Shown here: positions 1 through 12,300 of the stretch, piece by piece | Layout of the letters: every line of letters starts with the position of its first letter | Position numbering within the stretch: the first letter of the stretch is position 1 | From: Guillardia theta CCMP2712 | Taxonomy: Eukaryota; Cryptophyceae; Pyrenomonadales; Geminigeraceae | Direction of reading: 5' to 3' | NCBI RefSeq assembly: GCF_000315625.1 | Contig: NW_005434660.1 | Span: 531,911-595,910, forward strand | Length of the DNA stretch: 64,000 nt | Translations under genes and position numbers: made by a program | Notes under the pieces: model-generated | Told to the model about the DNA's origin: nothing | The model's input: only the letters and a program-made list of their open reading frames with translations | Databases searched by the model: none

Positions 1-119
1 GTGCCGCACGTTGTCAATCGTTGAACTTCAAATGTTATGAAAACAGGTCAGACCACTGGCAGTCTGCCGGGCCTCCTCGTCACCGTGACGACGGGGCGCT
101 ATGGCGGGGAATCTAGGGG

Positions 120-428
120 GTGCTGCATGCCATGGCAGGTTGTCACGAGAAAATTCAAATCAAAGTTTTGGCGGGCAAAGCTAAGTTGCCCCACACCATG
201 GGCAGGCCCAGGCCTCCAGCCAAAAAAACATGCTCATCATGTCACAGACGAAGAGAGATGACCAGCATTCGAAAGTGGCATGGTGTGCCTTTGTGCACAA
301 CTTGTGTTGCAAGGTTAAAAAACCACAAGTATTGCAATGATCTTAAGCAGATCTTGCTCTCTAAATGGGATGATGCCTTGGTTTTCAAGCTGTTGGATTT
401 CTTGCAATGTCGTTGCGAATTGTCCTGA
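120..428 (+). CDS. Small CxxC-containing ORF in left arm (uncertain)
   Basis: A 102-codon open frame with a C-x2-C ... C-x2-C pattern (CSSCHRRR, then CTTCVARLKNHKYC) that could bind zinc. An almost identical copy lies on the minus strand at 5248-5556 in the other arm. I do not recognise the family. An overlapping frame (37-261) is also open in both arms. The coding claim rests only on conservation between arms that are nearly identical anyway, so it is weak. Confidence 0.25.
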   Translation: MLHAMAGCHEKIQIKVLAGKAKLPHTMGRPRPPAKKTCSSCHRRREMTSIRKWHGVPLCTTCVARLKNHKYCNDLKQILLSKWDDALVFKLLDFLQCRCELS

Positions 429-3400
429 GCAAACCGCACGACCGTGAAGCTTTCAATGCACGGGATGGATCTGATAATGATGTTGAGCCAGAAAATAGCA
501 CGCAGAAGAACAAACGAAAGCGAGTTTAGGCTAAATCAGGGCAATGGCATGAAGGATTATCAGGTAATATGCAACGGTTCCGGGGATTGCGCAGCGTTGC
601 TGGTTGCAAGTCGAAAAAAGAGAAAACGTGTTGTTAAAAATATCGAATACTGCAACGATGACATTCGAATGATTGACACCATGATGAAGATCTCACAAAT
701 CCCTGATAGGCTCTGGTGGTTTCACGATTGTCATCATTGCACAGGCTGAGTTAACCATCCTTATTACCTGGTCGCCGCCTTGATGGGCTCCACCCTACCC
801 CTTTCGAACAGTTTCATACATTCCTTTAAATCTTGAAAACTACAGATCTAATCTTTAAATGTTCCAAGGAAAAAGTATTAGTATCTTTTAAAGTTGTCCT
901 CCGACAGCGTAGGACCCTCTATTCTACTATTTATCGAGCTTGCCTCAGCAAAGCCGGTGCCATGGCGATTTCCTGAAAAAAAAAATACTACCCCACCCCC
1001 ACCAAATAAAGCTGTACCCCTGATATGTAAGGGAAACAAACCGGTACTAGAAGCTTTTAAGAGCTTAATTGCGATTTCCCACCCCTGAGGCACTGCACCC
1101 CCAACCCCTGTTCCTAGGCCTGAAAGTACCGTACCCAAAACTAACCCCAGCGACAATGAACAAGAACATGGCAAACACAGCGAAGAAGGAGGAGGTGCAG
1201 CTGTTCGAGGAATTCATCGCACAAGACCTTCTGGATAACCAAGACGAGATCGTCAACGTTCCAATCTCCTCCTTGCTCTCACGCTCTCACACCATTCATT
1301 GCTGTAAATATGTACATGATCTCTGCTACCTCGAAGAATAAATACACACTTAAAATCTCCTCCGGAGTCTCCTCCGTCACGCCTCCATCCCCTCCTTGCT
1401 AAATCCTTTCGCCCCATGTATCCTCTTTCACGCAATGCCTCCAATAGCACTCTCCTGCCCCAATCCCACTCGGGCTCTCGCACCTACTCAACTACTTGCT
1501 CCCACGCCGACTTTCCTGCGCATCCCTGCGCATACGAAAGCATCTCCATCAAGCAAGCCAGCATTCGTTCATCACACTCAGACAATGTCAAAGTAGACAA
1601 ATGATCAACACAATCCTTCAGCTTCGCACTCCTCCTTGCACTCAAAACGTTGGTACATGTTCCCAACATTTACTCCCATCGACTGCATCTCATCGCTCCC
1701 TACCGCATGCAAAATGTAGAATGTCACATGCAAACTGGATCAAACATCAAGTAAACCTACTTCCCTAATCGTTCTATCCCCAACCTCCATCTTCCCTGTC
1801 CCCACCATGCATGCAAACGAAGTTGTCCAAGTTACACCCTCCTCACCTTCGTATCCCAAGTAGTCATGTTCCAACGCTGTCAGTCCTTGTCTCTCTCCAT
1901 CCTCTTTCTACGTCGCTGTGTCCATGCAATACACTACACAAATGAAGCATTCCTGTCTACAAAAAATCTTGCAGGCCTTCTATTCCCTCCACTGCCACCA
2001 ACTCGCCTTCCTCCACACACCAACACTGTCACGCCCCCTCATACCTCGTCCCCCTACATGCCATGGGCATTCAGCCTTTCCTTCTAGCTCTCAACACCAG
2101 TCTGCTGCATCTGCTCGTTCATCCCTTCACAATCTACCGCAAGCAAGTACAATCCTCTCGATCCTGCCTGCCCAACTTCTGCAGCTTCCAACGCCTCATA
2201 CGATCCCCTTTTCCCTGACCTCTCGCTACTTCGCTCCGTATCCTTTCCCGTCTCATCACAAACAAACAAACAAAACACTCCTGCATTGCTGCCTCCTCCT
2301 CACTCCATCATCACCGATCCTCCTCACCCCGACACCACCCCGTGCCCTCACACCCAAGCATGCTTCATCCCCCCTCATTCGCATTCCAGTCTCCCCTACC
2401 GCCCTTGTCCTCGCTGCCTAGGCCCCGTAGCTACCCAGACATACCGCATGCTCTCTCACCACCACCAAACCACACCAAACCCTCCTCACCCTCCAAAGCA
2501 ACCGACAATGCACCAGCCTCTCTCTTGTCCTACCTCCCTGTTTTGTATCACTCGCGTGCCCCTCCTCCTTCTCGCCCCTCTCCTCTATTCTCTGATCCTA
2601 CACTGCTACCATCCTGCCATCAAAGTCTATCAAAACATAAGGCAGGGTAGACAGCTACAGGCTTCCTGCTCTACTCGAATGCTTGCACTCTTACTTGCTT
2701 GGGCCGCTTCCTTTCAGCCAAACACGCTGCCTTGCAGCGGCCCCTTTCCGCCACACCTCTGCACACCTCGTTCCGCCCACAACCTCAGCATACCCCATCA
2801 AACCTGTCGCTACAGCAGGTGCAGAACCAAAACAGTTTCCCTTCTCCTCAAGCATTTCGAGTCTCAGACACAGCAAAGGGCGAAGCTAGACAGGGAGAGG
2901 AGACGGTGGAGGCAGCATCAAGCACAGAAGAACACACGAGAGCCATGAGAACAACCGCATGCGAACACAACAGCCCTCCTTGTCGCTTCTTCCTGCTTTT
3001 GTCCTATCCTCAATCGCACTCGCAGACGCTCAGCCGCGATCTTGCAGTTGAACTACGCCTTACTATGCCGTCAAACACTATCGATTTTATAAGTTAGGCA
3101 ATAAGTTCAAACCCCAACCCTCGGTAGTCTCACATGCGCCGAAAACGATTCCGCCGTGAACTTCTGGACCCCAAAAATAATAATTGTTGAGCCACAGGGG
3201 TTGAAATCCATGGGTAGACCAAATCGATTCATATGTACCGGTACATTTTACTGTAATTTGACCGGTGTTGTCATAACCCACCCCAACTTTGGCCAAGAAA
3301 TCGCTGAAAAAGCGGTGCCGCTGATCAGCTGCTCACGGAAGAGAAGAGAAGCAGGGATAGACATTAGGGCTGTTGTGTTCGCATGCGGTTGTTCTCATGG

Positions 3401-4095
3401 CTCTCATGGGTTCTTCTATGCTTGATGCTGCCTCAACCGTCTCCTCTCCCTGTCTAGCTTCGCCCTTTGCTGTGTCTGAGACTCGAAATGCTTGAGGAGA
3501 AGGGAAACTGTTTTGGTTCTGCACCTACTGTAGCGACAGGTTTGACGGGGTATGCTGAGGTTGTGGGCGGAACGAGGTGTGCAGAGGTGTGGCGGAAAGG
3601 GGCCGCTGCAAGGCAGCGTGTTTGGCTGAAAGGAAGCGGCCCAAGCAAGTAAGAGTGCAAGCATTCGAGTAGAGCAGGAAGCCTGTAGCTGTCTACCCTG
3701 CCTTATGTTTTGATAGACTTTGATGGCAGGATGGTAGCAGTGTAGGATCAGAGAATAGAGGAGAGGGGCGAGAAGGAGGAGGGGCACGCGAGTGATACAA
3801 AACAGGGAGGTAGGACAAGAGAGAGGCTGGTGCATTGTCGGTTGCTTTGGAGGGTGAGGAGGGTTTGGTGTGGTTTGGTGGTGGTGAGAGAGCATGCGGT
3901 ATGTCTGGGTAGCTACGGGGCCTAGGCAGCGAGGACAAGGGCGGTAGGGGAGACTGGAATGCGAATGAGGGGGGATGAAGCATGCTTGGGTGTGAGGGCA
4001 CGGGGTGGTGTCGGGGTGAGGAGGATCGGTGATGATGGAGTGAGGAGGAGGCAGCAATGCAGGAGTGTTTTGTTTGTTTGTTTGTGATGAGACGG

Positions 4096-4195
4096 NNNNN
4101 NNNNNNNNNNNNNNNNNNNNNNNNNNNNNNNNNNNNNNNNNNNNNNNNNNNNNNNNNNNNNNNNNNNNNNNNNNNNNNNNNNNNNNNNNNNNNNN
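4096..4195. other. Assembly gap (100 N)
   Basis: A run of exactly 100 N in the right arm of the inverted repeat. The flanks pair with left-arm bases 2248 and 1653, so the missing sequence should resemble left-arm 1654-2247 (about 594 bp). The gap length is therefore a placeholder. Confidence 0.97.
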
Positions 4196-5247
4196 CCAAC
4201 GTTTTGAGTGCAAGGAGGAGTGCGAAGCTGAAGGATTGTGTTGATCATTTGTCTACTTTGACATTGTCTGAGTGTGATGAACGAATGCTGGCTTGCTTGA
4301 TGGAGATGCTTTCGTATGCGCAGGGATGCGCAGGAAAGTCGGCGTGGGAGCAAGTAGTTGAGTAGGTGCGAGAGCCCGAGTGGGATTGGGGCAGGAGAGT
4401 GCTATTGGAGGCATTGCGTGAAAGAGGATACATGGGGCGAAAGGATTTAGCAAGGAGGGGATGGAGGCGTGACGGAGGAGACTCCGGAGGAGATTTTAAG
4501 TGTGTATTTATTCTTCGAGGTAGCAGAGATCATGTACATATTTACAGCAATGAATGGTGTGAGAGCGTGAGAGCAAGGAGGAGATTGGGACGTTGACGAT
4601 CTCGTCTTGGTTATCCAGAAGGTCTTGTGCGATGAATTCCTCGAACAGCTGCACCTCCTCCTTCTTCGCTGTGTTTGCCATGTTCTTGTTCATTGTCGCT
4701 GGGGTTAGTTTTGGGTACGGTACTTTCAGGCCTAGGAACAGGGGTTGGGGGTGCAGTGCCTCAGGGGTGGGTGGAAATCGCAATTAAGCTCTTAAAAGCT
4801 TCTAGTACCGGTTTGTTTCCCTTACATATCAGGGGTACAGCTTTATTTGGTGGGGGTGGGGTAGTGGTTTTTTTCAGGAAATCGCCATGGCAGCAAGGGC
4901 GGCGACCAGGTTTAAGGGTGATTAACTCAGCCTGTGCAATGATGACAATCGTGAAACCACCAGAGCCTATCAGGGATTTGTGAGATCTTCATCATGGTGT
5001 CAATCATTCGAATGTCATCGTTGCAGTATTCGATATTTTAACAACACGTTTTCTCTTTTTTCGACTTGCAACCAGCAACGCTACGCAATCCCCGGAACCG
5101 TTGCATATTACCTGATAATCCTTTCATCCCATTGCCCTGATTTAGCCTAAACTCGCTTTCGTTTGTTCTTCTGCGTGCTATTTTCTGGCTCAACATCATT
5201 ATCAGATCCATCCCGTGCATTGAAAGCTTCACGGTCGTGCGGTTTGC

Positions 5248-5771
5248 TCAGGACAATTCGCAACGACATTGCAAGAAATCCAACAGCTTGAAAACCAAGG
5301 CATCATCCCATTTAGAGAGCAAGATCTGCTTAAGATTATTGCAATACTTGTGGTTTTTTAACCTTGCAACACAAGTTGTGCACAAAGGCACACCATGCCA
5401 CTTTCGAATGCTGGTCATCTCTCTTCGTCTGTGGCATGATGAGCATGTTTTTTTGGCTGGAGGCCTGGGCCTGCCCATGGTGTGGGGCAACTTAGCTTTG
5501 CCCGCCAAAACTTTGATTTGAATTTTCTCGTGACAACCTGCCATGGCATGCAGCACCCCCTAGATTCCCCGCCATAGCGCCCCGTCGTCACGGTGACGAG
5601 GAGGTCCGGCAGACTCAGGCTGCCAGTGGTCTGACCTACTTTCATAACATTGACGATCTCGTCTTGGTTATCGAGATGGTCTTGTGCGATGAATTCCTCG
5701 AACAGCGGCTGCACCTCCTCCTCCAGTCCCTCGCCGCCGCCGTGTGTCCCAGGCTGCCGCTGCTTGGCCAT
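5248..5771 (-). CDS. Mirror copy of the CxxC ORF joined to a FEEFIAQD-type leader (uncertain)
   Basis: The minus-strand frame starting at 5771 reads MAKQRQPG, then an acidic stretch containing LFEEFIAQDHLDNQDEIVNV. It then continues into the sequence shared with the left arm. The same stretch is encoded inside the arms at about 1189-1258 (+) and 4593-4660 (-). That places three copies within 5.7 kb, one of them at the outer edge of the inverted repeat. It may be an exon captured or duplicated together with the repeat. No family is recognised. Confidence 0.25.
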
Positions 5772-5859
5772 CAGCCTGGCATGGTCTACTGAGTACTGTA
5801 GAACTTCGGAATACTATAGGGGAAGGGCCCCATATCCTCACTCGTACTAGCCTTGTTTC

Positions 5860-6481
5860 CATGAGCCGCCGGCAAGTGTACTAGCCTTGTTTCCATGAGC
5901 CGCCGGCAAGTCACACTGCCGGCCGGGCCGGGCGCGGCTTACGGACGGTAGTACAGCTAACTTAACCGTGTCCGATCAGTGTGGGCCCTAGTACAGCTAA
6001 CCGTTGAACCGTGTCAGTCACAGTGTGGCGTGGGCCGGGCCGGGCCGGCCGGGCCCGCGCGCCGCCGTCATCGTCCGACTCAGGCAGCCGCTGATCCCGG
6101 TCCCGGGAATGGGTTTCCGAACTTCAAGTGACTCAGTGAAGTTGACTGTAGCAAGCTCACGGCGGCGGGCCGGCGGCGGCTGGAGTCACGGTCACAGGCC
6201 GCTGGGATCGGACCGTACCGGCCGGGCGGGCCGGGCCCGGCCGGCGGCGCACTGATCCGGCCGCGCGGGCCGGGGCACGGGCCCCGGCGGTCGCAAAACG
6301 TCCGAGCCAGGTTACCGTACTTAACTTTCAGTGCTCGGAGGAGCCAGCCGCTGACAGTGAGTCACTCAGCCCGGCCCGGCCTCGGCTCACCGCTGGACCG
6401 CGCCCGGGCCGGGCCTCGGTCCCCTCGGAGTCCCGAGTCCACTGGCGCATCTTTACTCAAAGTTAAGTTAAAGATCAGTAC
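5860..6481. repeat. GC-rich dispersed element, copy A
   Basis: Runs of GGCCGG and CCGGGC alternate with GACTCA/GAGTCA-type words. A 30-base motif beginning TTTACTCAAAGTTAAG and ending AGATCAGTAC closes the block at 6452-6481. A 26-bp segment carrying TTTCCATGAGCCGCCGGCAAG is duplicated in tandem at about 5850-5912. Related blocks lie near 16.0, 31.7, 41.0 and 57.4 kb. There is no coding potential. Confidence 0.7.
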
Positions 6482-6534
6482 CCGGTTGCGCAGCATCAGT
6501 CCCGGGAAGTTTGTTGGTACACAATATGTAACAG

Positions 6535-6831
6535 GGTAGGGTGGTGTGGGTGGGGTAGGATGGTATTCACAGGGTAGGGTGATATGTGGAGGGTGTGGAG
6601 GCCTTGACAAATGTGGTACAGGTAGGGTAGGGGTAGTTGAATTCGACTGTTGAGTTCGCAATGTAAAGAAGGGGTAGGGTGGGAGGAGGTGGCTTGGAGC
6701 CGCCCATGGCCCAACTGCGCCTGCCTGTGCTGGCGGTGCCGAATAGAATTGGGGAAGGAGGAGGAGGAGGAGGAGGAGGAGGAGGAGGAGGAGGAGGAGG
6801 AGGGAGTGGTTTTCACACGGAAAGACAAGTG
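6535..6831 (+). promoter_or_regulatory. G-rich GGGTAGGG region plus GGA microsatellite upstream of the coiled-coil gene
   Basis: Bases 6535-6690 repeat GGGTAGG/GGGGTAG words, the complement of the TACCCC-rich blocks seen upstream of several other genes here. A GGA tract follows at about 6757-6803. Both lie directly before the proposed start at 6832. A promoter role is inferred from position only. Confidence 0.35.
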
Positions 6832-8174
6832 ATGAGAAAGAATGGAAGGGGGAAAGAATGGTGGACCAAACCTGAGGACTCTGCGTACGTGCCGTTAACC
6901 AGCAGGCGCGACGCGCCCGAGCGATCAGTCTATGCATTGAGCTTCCAAGATCAGCTGAAGGGCAGATACAACTTTCAACATGAAGCAGTTCCTCGATATG
7001 GGCAGAATACGGCGTTCAAAACAAGTGAAGATCTAGAGAAGGCGATCAAGCCTACCAGTGAACAACGCTCGCACTTTCGAGGGGACACGGACAGATATGT
7101 CACAAGCTATGGATACGACAGTAGATACATCAATGCACAGGCACAGGCATGAACCATTCTCGCTGCTGAAGCTAAGTTCTGGATCATAACATTCACTTGC
7201 AGGGCGGGGATGTCTACCAAGACAGCGCGAAGGACAACAGTATTTTCCTGTCTAGGCAGCAAATCAGGCAGGACAGAGTAAGGAGGAACCAGGAGCGCGT
7301 CCTCAAGGTCTGTATTGCTCACATTGGTAAACCCTTCATGATCTTTTTTGCGCTTCAGGAGTACGAAATGAAAGAGGCTTTGGATCATGCAAGAAAGGAG
7401 CAGAAATTATTGAAAATAGTTGCCAACCGAGACTACTTTGAGTCGTCAAGTCAGGTATGCATACTCACTCTCTCATGTGCATGACTGAAAATTGCTGTCT
7501 CCAGGACTTGCACGCGTACAACCAAGATCCCAAGAAAAGGAGCACCTACGAAAAGATCAAATTTCACATCAGCCCTCATATCGAGCAGCAACGCTTAGCT
7601 CGGAGGCAGCAAGATAGTTTTGAACGAGAGCAAAGAGTTCGAATGGTAAGAAGGATACTTTTTTGTTTCATCTTGTGTTTGGTTTCAAGTGTGGTGTTGC
7701 TAACATTCACGCTACAGTCCGAAGAGAAGAAATGGGAGGAGGAATATTTTCGAACTGACGTTCATCAGAAACGGGTTGAAAGATACCACGAGTTTGCTAA
7801 CAATGTGAGGGAACTTTATTGGCATGCTGCAATTTTGCTAAATTTTAGCTTGCATTGCAGCTTGAAGAAAAGAGAATGGCAGAAGCTTCGAGGAGGATTG
7901 AGGTGGTGAACAAACAGAACGCGCGATATACGGATTTTGCCGAGAGGGTGGGTCCATGAAATGGTTGCTGGCTCTCTTGGCTTCTGAACTCGAACTAGCT
8001 TCGCAGTAAGGAGGCAGAAGATGACGCGATCCGACTTCAAAAGCTACAAAGACACAAAGTGCGATACGATCGATTCATCGAGCAGGTTGACTGTTACGCT
8101 TGCCAGTGTGACATTTGCCACGGCCACTGACCCCTGCTGTTCATCAGGAGTCAAAGTTTCGAGAACGATTTTGA
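6832..8174 (+). CDS. Charged coiled-coil protein, 8 exons, unknown function
   Basis: Eight exons join in frame to 314 residues: 6832-7146, 7203-7307, 7359-7454, 7505-7645, 7718-7804, 7861-7947, 7999-8085, 8148-8174. Introns are 51-72 nt. Three consecutive exons are each 87 nt. The first intron can only be kept in frame with a GC donor (CAG/GCATGA). The protein is rich in Lys, Arg, Glu and Gln, for example RRNQERVLKEYEMKEALDHA and LARRQQDSFEREQRVRM, and is probably a long helix. Tyr/Gly-rich stretches near the N terminus (SYGYDSRYINAQ) resemble axonemal microtubule-associated proteins in style, but I cannot assign a family. The frame is open upstream through the GGA tract. I chose the ATG after that tract. 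Exon joins are fairly secure; function is not. Confidence 0.75.
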
Positions 8175-8435
8175 AATGTGTTTGAGCTCTACTCTGATCC
8201 TGTCAACTTTACTTCCTCTTAAGATTTGCTTATGTTGCATCCATGTACGATTGAGTCAAATGTTATCATACGGTCCTTGTGTAACCTGGACGATTTCGAT
8301 AATTGTTAACAAGATTTAAAGTTCTTGACATAAAGAATGATTTAGATTTTCATTCAAATGTGTGTTTTCAACTATTACATTTACAGCTGCGCAATTTACA
8401 ACAGACGATGAGCCCCTGAGCTTTAAACAGCCTCT
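8175..8435. other. AT-rich convergent intergenic region
   Basis: This lies between two converging stop codons. It is AT-rich, with no ORF or repeat of note. It presumably holds both 3' UTRs. Confidence 0.6.
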
Positions 8436-8974
8436 TCACCTCGATTGATTGGACAGCTCCCGATGCGACGCTTGCTCGGAGCTATTCGCAGGCGCCTCAG
8501 TGTCGTCAGAGTCGGCAAGGTACTTGATTTCCGGGTAGACAAACGAGTCCTTGCGGCAAAACTCATCCAGCAAGGAAATCATGCCGGACCTCCAGGCCTT
8601 GGCATCGAACTTCTGCATTTTGGTTTTACACTCCCTTTCAAGGCACTGCGGAGCAGTCAGATGGCCGCGAGACTGCTGGTGAGCGAGCACGAGAGAGCAA
8701 GCACCTTGAAGAAAGCTTGAGAGGTCAGGTTGCCATCGACAATCTCGGACAGCACGTCGAGGATCTCATCTTGGAGCTGCTCATCCCTCGCCACCTCATC
8801 TGCAAGGGCGGGAAGGGCCTCGGCCAGCAGCGCATTCAACGCCTTCCGTTGAACCTCAGATGTGCCTTTTGGGAACGGAGAGGATTGCGACAATGGCAGC
8901 TTTCGTTGCTGCAAGGAGACGACCCGTTCCCATACTTGCCGACGTCGACCTTCAAGGCCAGCTGCGTTGCTCAT
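8436..8974 (-). CDS. Small acidic/helical protein, 2 exons, unknown
   Basis: Exon 1 is 8974-8705 (90 codons). A 59-nt GT-AG intron (8704-8646) is followed by exon 2 at 8645-8436. Together they give 159 residues. The middle reads LADEVARDEQLQDEILDVLSE and then NLTSQAFFK/CLERECKTK, a mainly helical globular pattern. The tail is polar (SDDTEAPANSSEQ). Both phases are zero and the splice sites are good, so the gene model is convincing. I do not recognise the family. It diverges from the RING-SET gene, sharing the 8975-9372 interval as promoter space. Confidence 0.7.
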
Positions 8975-9372
8975 GGCTGCAAGCGCGAGAAGCTAACACA
9001 GCAACAATCTCATCTTCTCCTCCTCTCAACCCTCACTACAGCTGCTTTCCCTTCTCCTCTCCTCTCCTCTCCTCTCCTCTCTCAATCTGTTCTCCTCATT
9101 CGCCTCTCTCAAGCGCAAACAAGCCTTCCTGTCGCCGCAGCCATTTCGCCCTCTAGTTACAAGCCTTGTACCCTACCCCGACTGACCGGTCAGTCTTCGA
9201 GATGTACCCCCTCATTAGTAACCTCACCATGTTCACAGCCAACCCCTACCCTATAAATTCATTATGTGCTGCTATCAAAGTCCCCATTCAAACAGTACCC
9301 CAACCCATCCAAGTTCATTACCCCACCTCGTTTCTCTGACCCACCCACCAACACCAAGTCACTCTAGCTAGG
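8975..9372. promoter_or_regulatory. Divergent intergenic region with CTCCT run and TACCCC-rich block
   Basis: A run of CTCCT units (about 9054-9080) is followed by a C-rich stretch with repeated CCCTACCCC/ACCCCAACCC words (9170-9360), ending just before the RING-SET start codon. TATAAA occurs at about 9251. It is the likely bidirectional promoter, by position. Confidence 0.4.
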
Positions 9373-12300
9373 GTGGTGAGGGCGACGGCGGGAATGCCAT
9401 GCGGGATCTGCGGAAGTGTCCGCCATGGCGACTGCATGGAGACCAGTGGGAAGAGTAGCAAGAAGAAGGAGAAGACATCGAAGAAGCCCGCCAAGCCTCT
9501 CAAGAAGATTGTGGTTCCCCAAGGATGCTCTCTCGCCGACATGTTGCGGCCTGTGAGGGAAGCGGTTCCCAACGCTACTGTCAGAATCCCAAGGAAGGTA
9601 ATAGACAGCGACTTCACCTGCGCGATCTGCATGAACATCATCAGCGAGACGACGATCATTACGGACTGTCTCCACCGCTTCTGTGCCGACTGCATCACAC
9701 AATGCTTGAGGCACAGCAAGCGAGAATGCCCTTCTTGCCGCACGCCAGTGGCCAGCCAGAGGAAGCTAGTGAGAGACGCGGACTTCGACACGATGATCTG
9801 TAAGATGTACAGAGACGTCTCTGAGCTGCGAGAGATCCAGGACGTCAAGGCGGCTGAATTCGCCTTCAGCGACAATATCAAAGTACTCTCAGAGGACCTC
9901 AAGGAGCGGCTGGAACAGCAGGAGCAGCTTGCAGCGGTGGGGGGCAGGAGCATCGAGGCAGATCCAACCGGTGACAAGAAAGGAAGAGGGAGGAAGAAGG
10001 CCAAGACCTCCCATGGGGACGATGACGGCAGTAGCGAGGACCAGATGCCGAGAATGGCCCCGGCGTTCATGTCGGAGAACGCTCAGCTCCGGCCGTCCTA
10101 CTTTGTGCGGCTGCAGGAGAACGAGTACCCGGGGGAAGCTCCTTCCAACTTCACGGAGCCGCCAGAGTGCGCTTGCTTCTACGTGGAAGGGACAGGAGGA
10201 TGCAAGGCCGACTGCGGGAACCGGAAGCTCCGGGTACAGTGCAACGCGGAGACTTGCCCTTGCGGGGAGAACTGTACCAACATCCTGTTCAGGGCCAACG
10301 TGAAGGGGCAGGTGGTGAAGCCGTTCCAGCGGGCCATCCGACTCGGCGTGTTCAACCACCCCAACAAGGGCTGGGCCCTCAAGACTCTGGAGGACGTGAG
10401 CAAGGGGCGGATGCTGGAGGAAGTCCTGGGAGAGGTGCTGACCCTTGCTGAATGTGCTTCACGGCTGCAAACGCCAAAGAGGAGGGCGGCAGCCAAGACG
10501 TCAGGCTCTCACTTCCTGATCTCCCTTGACAGGGAGCAGGTGGGAGAGGAGATGCTGTACCTAGACCTGACTGAGAAATCCTCGCTCTCGCGGTTCGCGA
10601 ATCATTCCTCTACCCCAAACTGCGAGTTGCAGATCTGGAATGTGTTTGGGGAGAAGCGAGTGGGGCTGTTTGCTCTTAAGGACATCAAGAAGGACTCGGA
10701 GATCACGCTTGACTACGGCGAAACTCACGTCGGAGACAAGGGCATCGAGAACCATTGTGATACACGGGGAAAGCAGCAGAAGGAAATTCCCTTTCGACAG
10801 TACGTGGAGGACGTGGTGGAGCTTGCAAGGCAGCGGGAGTGCAAGTTGGCGACTGATGAAGCTGTGATGGAGGTGCATCAGGAGGAGACTACGACGACTG
10901 CTCATAAGGACGCGAAGGATCTCGGACGAGCTGAGGAGTGCAAGGGCGAAACTGTTTCTGCCGCCGCTGCTGCTGTGGCTGCTGCTGCTGCTGATCAGGA
11001 CAAGTGCACTGCGAGCAAAGACCAGGAGTCTGAGTCCTCACAGCCTGTTGGGCTGCCCCAGCAGGAGAAGAGGGAGGCAGTTCAGAGCCTTGGGGTGAAA
11101 GGTGATGAGGAGAATGAGGCAGGCACAAAGAAGCGAAGATCTCGGTGGGACATGGGGAGGTCAGATGCCAGCAAGGAGAGCAACGAGACAGGAAGCGCCT
11201 TGGAAGTGGGTAAGGAAGAGAAGCCGTCCATGGGTAAGAGTAAGGAAGAGAAGCCGTCCATGGGTTTGCATGATGCTCTGCTCTCGATGAAGATCCCGAC
11301 GTCCTCCAGCACCACTTTTCACCATCCCATGAGTGAGCGCTCGACAAGCAGCTACCACAGGAGGCAGCCCACCAGGGGGCCCAGCAGGGATGAGGTGAGA
11401 GACGATTATCTGATAAGGGACGGGAAGGCCATGTCGCTGGCGGAGATCTTGAAGCACTGGGGGCTGGTCAACGATGACCAGGTCGAAGAGGCCTATGAAT
11501 ACTCGAGGACGCATGACCTGCCCTTGTCTGAGGCCTTTCAGAAGCGCTTCAACACCCCGGTGGAGCTGATTGAACGAGCCTTCCGACGGCGAGACGCCGC
11601 GATACGGCATCTCGACTCGCTGGAGCACCCGATGAGGAGCGGCCGGTCGGAGTCGAAGCCAGGGGGTCATGATGGTGAAGGGAGTGAGGCCCTTAAGGCA
11701 AAACTCGAAGAGATGCAGAGAAAGGTTGAAGCGCTTGAGAGAGAGAAGAAGCAGCAACAACTGCAACAACAACAACTGCAACAACAACAACAGCTGCAAC
11801 AACATGACCAGTATCAGCAATATCAGATGCATCAGCAACAGTACCTCACACAGCAATATCCGTATCCGCAGCATTATCAGCCGCCCCTTCCACCTCCTTC
11901 CCACTTCCCCACCCCCTCCCTCCCTCCTTCGTATCCCCCTGCTTCCCTCCCTCCCCCACAGCATCCTCCTCCTGTATATTCGATGAATGGCGTTCCTTCT
12001 GGAGATACACCCTCTGGCTGGGTAGGAGGCGACACAGTCAGTTCTGCGAGCTACTCCAACTACTACAATGCCTCTGAAGGGGGGCAGGAGGCGCCGTTGC
12101 CTGCTGCTACTCCCTTACCTGCGAATGTAAATACTCCAACCCCAGTGAGTTGTCAGTTGGCCTTCTTTCCTCCCCTTGACTTGTTCGTTGCCGTTGACTT
12201 GGGAGGCAGGATATCTCTTCAAGGCAGCATCAGTCTCTTGCTGAGCAAGGCACCACAGTTTCTGGCGGTATCACTTTACCTCAACTTCCCTCCTTCCCTC

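Larger units (their letters stand above)
31..5649. repeat. 5.6-kb inverted repeat (imperfect palindrome)
   Basis: Positions about 31-2977 are repeated in reverse complement at 3366-5649, leaving a 388-bp unpaired spacer (2978-3365). In the inner part paired coordinates sum to 6343. Outside the N gap (4096-4195) they sum to 5849, and near the outer ends to 5676. The first shift is explained by the gap. The second comes from about 173 bp of extra sequence in the left arm near 778-955. The arms are close to identical, with scattered single-base changes. Small open frames mirror each other in both arms, for example 120-428 and 5248-5556. None is clearly a real gene. The C-rich left arm and G-rich right arm look like non-coding or mobile DNA. 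Confidence 0.9.

Noticed and set aside
1918-4353. ORFs of 90-265 codons in both palindrome arms (Pro/Ser/His-rich)
   Set aside because: Composition follows the CT-rich DNA, several overlap in different frames, one runs through the N gap, and mirror copies are expected from the inverted repeat.
11161-11964. 267-codon minus-strand ORF inside the RING-SET gene
   Set aside because: Shadow of the plus-strand Gln/Pro-rich coding region, giving poly-Leu.
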